Of a stretch of 43,482 nucleotides of DNA, positions 1 through 6,550 are shown in pieces. The notes beneath the pieces are model-generated. The model saw only the letters and a list, made by a program, of their open reading frames with translations, was not told where the DNA came from and ran no database searches. The translations under genes were made by a program, and so were the position numbers. The DNA lies in IMG/VR virus record IMGVR_UViG_3300032086_002967, positions 1 through 43,482 of that record; one strand, written 5' to 3'. The first letter of the stretch is position 1; the number at the start of each line of letters is the position of its first letter. The stretch is from a virus.

Positions 1-104
1 GCATTTGCTGTTGCGGCATTTGCTGTTGCGGCATTTGCTGTTGCGGCATTTGCTGTTGCGGCATTTGCTGTTGCGGCATTTGCTGTTGCGGTATTTGCTG
101 TTGG
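1..104. repeat. 15-bp tandem repeat encoding QQQMP, window start
   Basis: Six exact 15-bp units (gcatttgctgttgcg) fill 1-90, followed by one diverged unit that encodes QQQIP. On the minus strand each unit reads QQQMP in frame in the SSB tail. The same array ends the window at 43385-43482, so the contig closes on itself here and the real copy number cannot be read. Confidence 0.95.
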
Positions 105-646
105 TTAACTGGGCTACCACCACCGCCACCAGCACCTAGAATTTTAGATGCATCAATACCGCCACCTAACTGCAATCTAGGGGTTGTTGAGTCGATGATT
201 TTAACACCGTCTAAACCTGCCGCTACACCTTTGGACTTGTTGTTATAGGTGTAAAAATGAACAAGCAATTCAACTTGTGCGCCAGCATATAAAATTTGGT
301 TTAACTGCATAGCGGGAATGACAGCACCGTTAGCGTCAAAAACCTGCGGTAAACCGTTATATGTTCCGGCGTTCATCACATAATAATTAGGGAACATTCC
401 GTTAAACTCAGAGGCGTCAGCAGTAGTGAGAGCGAACCGGCCACCGTTAGGTAATATGCCTTTGAACTCACCACTGTTAAGCTCGTTAGTCGCTAACTGC
501 ATTGCCTCTTGCGCCTCGGGTGCTTGTGGATGGATAACTATTTTACAAGAATGTTTTAGCTTTCCGTTATCATTAGTGTCAGGATTAGTTAAACCGTCCC
601 AAACGACGATCCCCGTGACAGTAACGTATTTATCTTCGTATATCAT
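1..646 (-). CDS. ssDNA-binding protein (DUF2815-type), 5' part, runs off window start
   Basis: Probable phage single-stranded DNA-binding protein that coats ssDNA during replication and recombination. About 181 residues precede the repeat tail; the N-terminal beta-rich domain and the later stretch LVHFYTYNNKSKGVAAGLDG match the DUF2815 (T7 gp2.5-like OB fold) pattern as I know it. A Gly-rich linker then leads into QQQIP and repeated QQQMP units that run into the window edge. The ATG at 644-646 overlaps the stop of the upstream DUF2800 nuclease as ATGA, with an AAGG Shine-Dalgarno. The rest of the gene is at 43350-43482. DUF2800, DUF2815 and a polymerase in a row is a known phage replication-module order. 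The Gln/Met/Pro tail is unusual. Confidence 0.8.
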   Translation of the reverse strand, partial: MIYEDKYVTVTGIVVWDGLTNPDTNDNGKLKHSCKIVIHPQAPEAQEAMQLATNELNSGEFKGILPNGGRFALTTADASEFNGMFPNYYVMNAGTYNGLPQVFDANGAVIPAMQLNQILYAGAQVELLVHFYTYNNKSKGVAAGLDGVKIIDSTTPRLQLGGGIDASKILGAGGGGGSPVNQQQIPQQQMPQQQMPQQQMPQQQMPQQQMPQQQM

Positions 647-1809
647 TGTGTATTACCTTTTGGTTTTGCGCTAAAAACTTTAAATGCGCGGGTTGTTTCA
701 ACGTCGACAATAATTTTTTTACCGACAGATGGTTGTGAATAAAGCTTAATAATTTCTGGCGAAATTAACTTTTTAGCTTGGTTTGGTGTTATCGGTTTAT
801 CTTTAAATAAATCGACTTTCATTAGATTAGCAAGTGCTCTAATTTCGTTTTCAGGCTTAGACCATTTTAACGATCCTCGCTTGTTATCTAACGTTAAACC
901 GTAGACCTGTTGACCGTTTTCGATCAGTGCTTCAATTTCAGATTCAACGGATGATAATTGTTTTTTAATTATATCATGCGCGCGTTTCAACTGTTCACGA
1001 TAAGGTTTTAAATTGTGTTGTTCAATATCCACAAACCCAATAGTTTCAGCGAAATCTAAACCGTTCATTGAAGCCTTAATTGCTGCCTGACAGTGAAGCA
1101 ATGCGGAGCAATCAGCGCAATGATTACCCGTTACCGCCTCGGGATTATCACCTAGAGCCTTAGCGCCTTGACTGATCAATCGTTCTAGCATTGGTATAAT
1201 TTCAACTAGTTTAACTGACCAGCAACGATCCACACCGTCAACGTGCATTGATCTAGGTTGAACTATTCTAAAATTAATTGTAACTAAATTCGGATCGAAT
1301 TTGCCGCCAGTGTAAAGATCGACTAGGCCGACAGCGTAACAAACTAGCTGTGGGTTAAATCGTGTTTCAACAGTTCGATGACCGTGTTTAAAATCCCAAA
1401 CGTCAAGCGTCAAAGTGGACTCGTCCCAAATATTAGCGTCGGGTGTACCTTCGCATTCAGTCGGGTGTACCCGTGGTATTTTAACATGCTTTTCAATGTT
1501 TAATTTTTGGAGCAAACCACGCTCGCCGCAAATCATTAAAACGCTGTTAACATAAGTGTCAGCAGAATCGGCCATTCCTTCGTCAATTACAACGCCGTTA
1601 GGCGCTGTTGATCCGATAAAGTCGAAAGGTATTTTAATACCCTGCGCTTTATTAGCTTTGAATGATTCTAAACACTCGGAGCCTACCCAGTGCGCCGCCG
1701 TGCCTTCCAACGTGTCGTCGGTGTCGGCTTGAGGGTGTCGCTCTTGAGATTGTACGCTAGCCGCACAGTAATAAAACGTATGGCTAGCGCTTGGTCTTAG
1801 TCTTGCCAT
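643..1809 (-). CDS. DUF2800 family PD-(D/E)XK nuclease (Cas4/RecB-like)
   Basis: 388 aa, probable exonuclease used in phage replication or recombination. The nuclease core is visible: P123-D124, then D139-F-K141 in VWDFKHGH, then Q154 in the following helix. Four cysteines, C15 near the N-terminus and C231, C234, C240 (CxxC-x5-C), fit the iron-sulfur cluster arrangement of Cas4/AddB-type nucleases. The start MARLRPSASHTFYYCAAS matches the typical DUF2800 N-terminus. It overlaps the upstream gene by 13 bp and the downstream SSB gene by 4 bp (ATGA), so the three are translationally coupled in a leftward operon. Its likely partner is the SSB; both families recur side by side in phage replication modules. 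Confidence 0.85.
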   Translation of the reverse strand: MARLRPSASHTFYYCAASVQSQERHPQADTDDTLEGTAAHWVGSECLESFKANKAQGIKIPFDFIGSTAPNGVVIDEGMADSADTYVNSVLMICGERGLLQKLNIEKHVKIPRVHPTECEGTPDANIWDESTLTLDVWDFKHGHRTVETRFNPQLVCYAVGLVDLYTGGKFDPNLVTINFRIVQPRSMHVDGVDRCWSVKLVEIIPMLERLISQGAKALGDNPEAVTGNHCADCSALLHCQAAIKASMNGLDFAETIGFVDIEQHNLKPYREQLKRAHDIIKKQLSSVESEIEALIENGQQVYGLTLDNKRGSLKWSKPENEIRALANLMKVDLFKDKPITPNQAKKLISPEIIKLYSQPSVGKKIIVDVETTRAFKVFSAKPKGNTQ

Positions 1810-2477
1810 AACTCATCCAAACGCTTACCGATTACCGGCACTAAATCAGGATAGCTCAAAAGAGACGTTAAACCGTTAACGTTGTTTTCAGCTAGAACAG
1901 CGTCGACAATGCTGGAAAATTCGGCTTTTTGTGCTTGTCGAGCAGTTATTGATTGTACCAACGATGCGAAATCCAAAGGCTCGTCATTAGTGGGCGTAGG
2001 CTCAGGTTGAGCGGTGCTATTACCTAAAACCTGACTAGCTATGTTTGATTGCGTGGTGACTGGTGCAGCTTCGCCGTTAGCGCCTATTTCAAACTCAAGC
2101 GCGCCTTCCGGTGCCACACCGTTAGCAGCGTCGGCAGCGGCTTGCATCGCCTGTTGCTCTTGCTTTACTTGCTCAATTAATTCCGGCGTCGCCTTACCTT
2201 TTAGACGATAAGAGCCGTCTTTTAGAATAGCGCGACTTGCTACGTGGATTCGATCATCCCATCGTAAGCCTTTAGTGTCGATGTGGTCTAAAGGTAACTC
2301 GTCGTTATCGCTAGTAGTTTCTTTTTTAACGCTAGCGGCGGGTTTTGTTTCTTCAACCGTTGATTTAATTCCCAGCGTTTCACCGGTTAGGTCGTTAGCT
2401 AATCCCATCAACATATCGGAAGCCCGTTGTAAGGCTTCTTTATTGTCTAGGGGTAAGGTTATACTTATGTTACTCAT
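1797..2477 (-). CDS. hypothetical phage protein with GLRWDDRIHVASR motif
   Basis: 226 aa, first gene of the leftward replication operon. The ATG at 2477 is chosen because AGGTGA lies 8 nt upstream; an in-frame ATG 12 codons earlier lacks a site and would lie inside the -10 region. A GLRWDDRIHVASR motif followed by a KDGSYRLKGKATPE stretch occurs in the middle; I recognise similar WD(E/A)RIH motifs in unnamed proteins of many phage replication modules. Flanks are Ala/Glu/Pro-rich and probably disordered, and a short helical C-terminus (about 40 residues) ends in LWQD. No enzymatic motif is visible. Its position suggests a role in replication or recombination, perhaps an SSB or nuclease accessory, but this is inference. 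Confidence 0.75.
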   Translation of the reverse strand: MSNISITLPLDNKEALQRASDMLMGLANDLTGETLGIKSTVEETKPAASVKKETTSDNDELPLDHIDTKGLRWDDRIHVASRAILKDGSYRLKGKATPELIEQVKQEQQAMQAAADAANGVAPEGALEFEIGANGEAAPVTTQSNIASQVLGNSTAQPEPTPTNDEPLDFASLVQSITARQAQKAEFSSIVDAVLAENNVNGLTSLLSYPDLVPVIGKRLDELWQD

Positions 2478-2514
2478 TGTTTTTTCACCTATTGGTTTGT
2501 TATTGACAATCAAA

Positions 2515-2542
2515 ATAATAACACTATTGACAAAGTTGTCAA
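2515..2542 (-). promoter_or_regulatory. leftward early promoter
   Basis: On the minus strand: -35 TTGACA (2542-2537), 16-bp spacer, -10 TATTAT (2520-2515). It faces the 2477-40509 leftward operon. Its -35 hexamer is one arm of the operator palindrome at 2527-2542. Confidence 0.7.
2527..2542. promoter_or_regulatory. palindromic operator between divergent early operons
   Basis: TTGACAAAGTTGTCAA, two 7-bp inverted arms around 2 bp. Each arm supplies the -35 hexamer of one of the two divergent promoters, so one bound dimer could cover both. A second copy with the same outer arms lies at 6175-6190. Confidence 0.7.
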
Positions 2543-2555
2543 CAAGAAATATTAT
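2527..2555 (+). promoter_or_regulatory. rightward early promoter
   Basis: -35 TTGACA (2527-2532), 17-bp spacer, -10 TATTAT (2550-2555), upstream of the helicase gene. Near-consensus sigma70 promoter sharing its operator with the leftward promoter. Confidence 0.75.
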
Positions 2556-2593
2556 GCTTATTCAAATTAAACAATAAAGGTTGTACTTATTAA

Positions 2594-4222
2594 ATGCAGT
2601 TAAGGGATTACCAACTAGCCAGCGAATACGATATTAATAAAGCTTGGCAAGCCGTTAAAAATGTATTACTAGTATCGCCAACCGGTAGCGGTAAAACCGT
2701 TCTAATGGGTAAGGTGGTTAATGATCACATTGGTAAAGTTTGCGCTATCGCTCATCGTAACGAGTTAGTCGGTCAAATATCATTATCGCTAGCAAAATTC
2801 GGCGTTGAGCATAACATAATAGCTAACAATACAACGATTGCCGAAATAATCAAAACCCACATTGAGGAAACCGGACGAAAATTTTATAACCCTGTTGCAA
2901 AATGCGCTGTTGCGTCGGTTAAAACATTACTGTCACGACAAGCAAGTTTAAAATCATGGTGCGAGCAAGTAACTTTATGGGTTACGGACGAGGCGCATCA
3001 TATTGTTGACGGTAACGAATGGGGTAGAGCGTGCGATCTTTTCCCTAACGCTAAAGGTTTAGGCGTTACAGCAACGCCGTTACGGGCTGACGGTCTTGGT
3101 TTAGGTCGTCATCACGACGGATTGTTTGACCAAATGGTTGTCAGTGCCACAATGAGAGAGTTGATCAACCGTGGCTATTTAACTGATTATAGAATTTTTG
3201 CGCCGCCGTCAGATCTTAATATGGAAGGCGTCAAGATTACCGGCAAGGGTGAGTTTAGTCCAAAAGAAACAAAAGAGCGTTTCAAGCGTTCAAAAATTCT
3301 AGGCGACGTAGTTAGTCACTACTTAAGAATAGCGCCTAATAAATTAGGGATCACTTTCGCTGTCGATATAGAAACAGCAAAAGAACTGACTCAAAAATAT
3401 AATGACGCTGGCGTTCCGGCCAAGTTAGTTACCGGTGACACGTCAATTACTGAACGTGCTAAAATATTAAGGCAATTTAGAAACAGAGAAATATTACAGC
3501 TAGTTAACGTTGATCTGTTTGGCGAGGGTTTTGATTTACCAGCGCTAGAGGTTGTTAGCTTTGCTCGACCAACACAAAGTTACGGGCTTTACGTTCAACA
3601 GTTCGGTCGAGTTTTGAGATTGATGGACGGTAAAGAGTACGGGATCATCATCGATCATGTTGGTAACGTTGACCGTCACGGGTTGCCAGATAAGGAAAGA
3701 GTGTGGACACTTGATCGACGCGAAAAGTCAAAACGCAACAAGCACGACCCCGATTTAATACCGCTTAAAACTTGCTCGGGTTGTACGGGTAAATATGAGG
3801 CTTTTTACATTGCTTGTCCTTATTGCGGTGAAGTTAACAAACCGCAAAGCAGAGCGACACCCGAGCAAGTCGACGGTGATTTGCAAGAACTTGACCCCGA
3901 AGTATTAAAGGCAATGCGCGGCGAAATCGCTAAAATAGACGGTGCGCCTAAAATGCCACGGGGTTTAAATGGTAACGCGCAAGTTGGTGTTTTAAACAAA
4001 CACGCAAAAAAACAAGAAACGCAAAAAAAACTTCGTGAACTAATAAGATGGGTCGGCGGTTATCACTCATCACAGGGTTACACCAAATCACAAAGCCACA
4101 AGTTTTTTTATTGGCGTTTTCAGATTGACGTTTTAAGCGCTCAAGCGTTGGCTGAAAAGGACGCTATAATTTTAATAGAAAAAATAGAAAGTTTTTTAAG
4201 AGATAAAGAGGTTTATTTATGA
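2594..4222 (+). CDS. SF2 DEAD/DEAH-box helicase with C-terminal zinc ribbon
   Basis: 542 aa ATP-dependent DNA helicase or translocase, first gene of the rightward early operon. Visible motifs: N-terminal Q-motif-like MQLRDYQ, Walker A SPTGSGKT (about residues 28-35), DEAH (about 131-134), motif III ATPLRAD, and helicase C motifs ending with QFGRVLRLMDG. A CxxC...CPYC pair at about 394-412 is a probable zinc ribbon, usual in this phage helicase family. The C-terminal part is basic and helical. The Shine-Dalgarno is weak (AAAGG about 13 nt upstream), but MQLRDYQ is the family start. It overlaps the next gene by 4 bp. Likely role: replication fork or origin remodelling with the PrimPol-SF3 protein; the exact role is inferred. 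Confidence 0.9.
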   Translation: MQLRDYQLASEYDINKAWQAVKNVLLVSPTGSGKTVLMGKVVNDHIGKVCAIAHRNELVGQISLSLAKFGVEHNIIANNTTIAEIIKTHIEETGRKFYNPVAKCAVASVKTLLSRQASLKSWCEQVTLWVTDEAHHIVDGNEWGRACDLFPNAKGLGVTATPLRADGLGLGRHHDGLFDQMVVSATMRELINRGYLTDYRIFAPPSDLNMEGVKITGKGEFSPKETKERFKRSKILGDVVSHYLRIAPNKLGITFAVDIETAKELTQKYNDAGVPAKLVTGDTSITERAKILRQFRNREILQLVNVDLFGEGFDLPALEVVSFARPTQSYGLYVQQFGRVLRLMDGKEYGIIIDHVGNVDRHGLPDKERVWTLDRREKSKRNKHDPDLIPLKTCSGCTGKYEAFYIACPYCGEVNKPQSRATPEQVDGDLQELDPEVLKAMRGEIAKIDGAPKMPRGLNGNAQVGVLNKHAKKQETQKKLRELIRWVGGYHSSQGYTKSQSHKFFYWRFQIDVLSAQALAEKDAIILIEKIESFLRDKEVYL

Positions 4223-4419
4223 AACTATCAGAAAAAACAAGAATTGAGAAAGCTATTGAAAAAGCTATTGAAAAAGCTATTGAAAAACATGGTGAATCAA
4301 AATTTAACCGATGCGTTGAATTAAGCAAAAAAACACCTTTCAGCGTTTTCTATTGGTTGGAAAACGAAAATAATCTACTGCAAGTAAACTCAGATATGAT
4401 GACAGGGAACTACTCATGA
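4219..4419 (+). CDS. small hypothetical protein with KAIE repeats
   Basis: 66 aa, not recognised. It starts as ATGA overlapping the helicase stop and ends in another ATGA overlap, so it is translationally coupled on both sides. Residues 9-23 carry tandem EKAIEKAIEKAIEK units, which reflect a 12-bp tandem DNA repeat at about 4248-4285. This part is predicted to be a charged helix; the rest (RCVELSKKTPFSVFYWLENE) is mixed. The repeat is a likely site of replication slippage. No function assigned. Confidence 0.6.
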   Translation: MKLSEKTRIEKAIEKAIEKAIEKHGESKFNRCVELSKKTPFSVFYWLENENNLLQVNSDMMTGNYS

Positions 4420-4736
4420 AACTAGTAATAATCGAAAGCCCTTTTGCTGGCAATGTGGACGCAAATATTGAATACGCTAGACAATGTGTCAAACATAGTT
4501 TGCTGAAAGGCGAATCACCAATAGCGAGCCATTTATTATACACTCAACCTGATATTTTAAATGACAATGATTATAGTGAAAGGGCGCTAGGAATAACCGC
4601 CGGATTAGCTTGGCTGCGAGTTGCTGATCTATCGGCTGTTTATACTGATTTAGGAATTTCAAACGGTATGCAACAGGGTATGAATCAAGCTATGAGTAAC
4701 GGCGTGACTGTTGAATTGCGGAGTATTTACGAATGA
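4416..4736 (+). CDS. DUF7768/DUF4406-like protein (nucleoside deoxyribosyltransferase-like fold)
   Basis: 106 aa. The N-terminus MKLVIIESPFAG followed by N..YARQC, then PIASHLLYTQPDILND and a C-terminal G-I-S-NGM-Q-G-M segment is the pattern of small phage proteins with a nucleoside 2-deoxyribosyltransferase-like Rossmannoid fold. Members are assumed to bind or process nucleotides, possibly in the nucleotide pool or NAD-related counter-defence; neither is established here. Starts by ATGA overlap with the previous gene and ends by ATGA overlap with the next. Family assignment is from memory of the pattern, not a search. Confidence 0.6.
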   Translation: MKLVIIESPFAGNVDANIEYARQCVKHSLLKGESPIASHLLYTQPDILNDNDYSERALGITAGLAWLRVADLSAVYTDLGISNGMQQGMNQAMSNGVTVELRSIYE

Positions 4737-4933
4737 AAGGTGAGCGATTTAAAAAAGTTATTAGTGTTATAAGATCATGCGAGACTATAGATCAGTTGAA
4801 TGTGTGTTCGTCTTGGATCTTAAATGTCCACAGGTTTAAAAAGTTTGAAGCTTACGAGCGTATGCAGTTTTTTACTGCGTTACTCGTACAATGTGAGCAA
4901 ACCAGACAAAGGAAACTAAACAATGAAAAGTGA
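4733..4933 (+). CDS. hypothetical small protein
   Basis: 66 aa, not recognised. Predicted mostly helical, with the segment IRSCETIDQLNVCSSWILNVH containing two cysteines and a C-terminal basic tail. It overlaps the upstream gene by 4 bp (ATGA) and the VRR-NUC gene by 11 bp, which supports it as a real member of the operon. Confidence 0.6.
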   Translation: MKGERFKKVISVIRSCETIDQLNVCSSWILNVHRFKKFEAYERMQFFTALLVQCEQTRQRKLNNEK

Positions 4934-5282
4934 AGCGGCGATCCAGCAAAAAAAGCAACTAGAAGAAAGTAAAAAAGGCGCTAGGCTTTGGCGTAATAAT
5001 GTAGGCGCTTATTCTGACGACTATGGTAATTATATTCGCTATGGTCTTTGTAACGAATCCAAGGCCGTCAACCAGCTATATAAATCAAGTGATTTAATCG
5101 GCATAACTCCCGTTTTAATAACACCTGACATGGTGGGTCAAACTATCGGTGTGTTTACTGCTTACGAGTGTAAAAAAGAAGGATGGAAATTTAAACCGAA
5201 CAACAAGCACGAACAAGCGCAATTAAATTTTATTAACCTAGTTGTATCAATGGGCGGCATTGGGGCGTTCATCAATGAATAA
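4923..5282 (+). CDS. VRR-NUC domain nuclease
   Basis: 119 aa single-domain PD-(D/E)XK endonuclease of the VRR-NUC family, typically a structure-specific nuclease or Holliday-junction resolvase-like enzyme in phage replication modules. Visible core: N-terminal E4 helix, G-A-R-L-W-R-N-N-V-G strand, S56-D57 (SSDLIG), E82-C-K84 (AYECKK) and Q98/Q100 in the final helix. Length is normal for the stand-alone phage form. It sits between small genes with an 11-bp overlap upstream and an 8-bp overlap downstream. Probably processes branched replication intermediates together with the DUF2800 nuclease. Confidence 0.85.
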   Translation: MKSEAAIQQKKQLEESKKGARLWRNNVGAYSDDYGNYIRYGLCNESKAVNQLYKSSDLIGITPVLITPDMVGQTIGVFTAYECKKEGWKFKPNNKHEQAQLNFINLVVSMGGIGAFINE

Positions 5283-5508
5283 ACTAACTTATAGAATTAG
5301 AAAATATTATGGTTTACTGCATTGCGTTACTGACGAGGAAATAGAAAGATGTTTATATGACTCGCACGGTGCTAGTGTGTGTCGTTTGAATTTAGCTTTA
5401 GAAAAACTGTCGAAAGAAATAAAAAAAATAGCAATCATCGATGCCTGTCGTTTCAAACTAGCTTTAGAAAAACTGTCGAAAGAAGCAAAAAAGGTATTAG
5501 GTCAATGA
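5275..5508 (+). CDS. hypothetical protein with internal 66-bp duplication
   Basis: 77 aa, not recognised. ATG at 5275 overlaps the VRR-NUC stop, and the TGA overlaps the methyltransferase start (ATGA). The C-terminal half holds two copies of the helix RFKLALEKLSKE at a 22-residue spacing, from a 66-bp direct duplication (5380 and 5446) with a 26-bp identical core. The second copy lies directly over the upstream region of the methyltransferase. Confidence 0.6.
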   Translation: MNKLTYRIRKYYGLLHCVTDEEIERCLYDSHGASVCRLNLALEKLSKEIKKIAIIDACRFKLALEKLSKEAKKVLGQ

Positions 5509-6206
5509 TTGAACAAAACGACGCAATAACATTTTTAAAATCGCTAGGTAAAAACAGCGTTGATTTGATAGTTACCGATCCGCCTTATGATATTAAAAAC
5601 ACTCGAGCAGGTAACAGCTTTTTACAAGATGGGTTAAATAAAAGCCAATCAGATCTAACTGATTTAAATATCGACAAATGCGCCGGTTTAGATTGGTGTC
5701 AAGAAATACCTAGAATTCAAGGCGGCAAAATTAATTGCTATATCTGGTGTAACAAAGCGCAAATATCAATGTATTTAAATTATTTTGTCGGTCAATTAAA
5801 ATGCTCGTTTGATATTATCGTGTGGTATAAACCAAACACCCCGCCGACGTACCATAACAAATGGATGAGTGATAAAGAGTATTGCCTGTATTTTAGAAAG
5901 TCGGGTTACTGTATGCCTAAAACGCACTCAGATGCTTGCACTTTGTTTAAGCATCCTATGAATGTGAAAGATAAAAAAATATATGGTCACCCGACCGTTA
6001 AACCGCTCGAAATAATCAGAAGGTTGATCCGAAATAGTAGCCGAAAAAAACAAACCGTGATTGATCCGTTTGTCGGCTCAGGAACAACAGCAGTTGCCGC
6101 GCTAATGGAAGGTCGAAAGTTTAAATGCTGTGATCTCGACCGTCATTTTGTGGCTGTGGCTCAAGCTAGAGTTATTGACACCATTGTCAACAAGGGGTTA
6201 GAATGA
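5505..6206 (+). CDS. DNA N6-adenine/N4-cytosine methyltransferase
   Basis: 233 aa site-specific DNA methyltransferase of the N6_N4_Mtase family. Motif IV DPPYD at residues 25-29 comes before motif I DPFVGSGTT at about 187-195, the beta-class order. The segment PTVKPLEIIRRLIR ahead of motif I is typical. I take ATG 5505 (ATGA overlap with the upstream stop) because the motif IV region starts soon after; an in-frame upstream extension reads the antisense-like frame of the repeat gene. No restriction endonuclease is adjacent, so it is probably an orphan enzyme that protects phage DNA or modifies host DNA. Its last codons hold a promoter and operator for the next gene. Confidence 0.88.
   Translation: MIEQNDAITFLKSLGKNSVDLIVTDPPYDIKNTRAGNSFLQDGLNKSQSDLTDLNIDKCAGLDWCQEIPRIQGGKINCYIWCNKAQISMYLNYFVGQLKCSFDIIVWYKPNTPPTYHNKWMSDKEYCLYFRKSGYCMPKTHSDACTLFKHPMNVKDKKIYGHPTVKPLEIIRRLIRNSSRKKQTVIDPFVGSGTTAVAALMEGRKFKCCDLDRHFVAVAQARVIDTIVNKGLE
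6175..6204 (+). promoter_or_regulatory. promoter with second operator copy, before TetR-like gene
   Basis: -35 TTGACA (6175-6180), 18-bp spacer, -10 TAGAAT (6199-6204), inside the 3' end of the methyltransferase gene. The palindrome TTGACACCATTGTCAA (6175-6190) has the same outer 6-bp arms as the operator at 2527-2542, and both are followed by CAAG. It is well placed for autoregulation of the DNA-binding protein at 6241. Confidence 0.65.
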
Positions 6207-6240
6207 AACAAATAATAACAGTACAATTGAGTATTAATTA

Positions 6241-6549
6241 ATGAAACCTAGAAGAATGAAGCCTAGCGCGAGGAAAACGCAATTGTTAGACGCGGCAGTA
6301 CAAGCCGCTGGAAAGTACGGTTTTCATCAATTCAACCGCGATCACATTGCCGAGTTTAGCGGAACAAGCCCGACGCTAATAACCGTTTATTTTAAAAGTG
6401 TTAACAAACTTAAAAACGCAATCATGCGAGAAGCGTTGAGACGTGAGCATTTGAAGATCATAGCCGAGGGTATAGTGACCGGTGATCCCATCGCTAAAAA
6501 AGCGGATCGAGTTCTAAAGAAAAAAGCATTAGAATCAATAGGCGTTTAA
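6241..6549 (+). CDS. short TetR-like helix-turn-helix DNA-binding protein
   Basis: 102 aa. Residues about 10-60 (ARKTQLLDAAVQAAGKYGF, then IAEFSGTSPTLITVYFKSVNKL) match the N-terminal three-helix HTH of TetR-family regulators, including the recognition-helix pattern ending YF. The large TetR ligand/dimer domain is missing; only about 40 helical residues follow, so dimerisation must differ. The start 6241 lacks a clear Shine-Dalgarno; ATG 6256 is an alternative. A promoter with a palindromic operator lies 50 bp upstream and a matching operator controls both early operons, so I infer a phage regulator acting at both sites. It precedes the PrimPol gene by 1 bp. Confidence 0.75.
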   Translation: MKPRRMKPSARKTQLLDAAVQAAGKYGFHQFNRDHIAEFSGTSPTLITVYFKSVNKLKNAIMREALRREHLKIIAEGIVTGDPIAKKADRVLKKKALESIGV

Positions 6550-6550
6550 C

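Noticed and set aside
1-104. CRISPR array at the window ends
   Set aside because: 15-bp units with no spacers, in frame in a coding gene.
5379-5504. N-terminal extension of the methyltransferase
   Set aside because: Reads the overlapping repeat gene in a second frame; the ATGA coupling start at 5505 is better.
6207-6240. Integrase attachment site
   Set aside because: No integrase in the window, no tRNA-like sequence and no repeated core.
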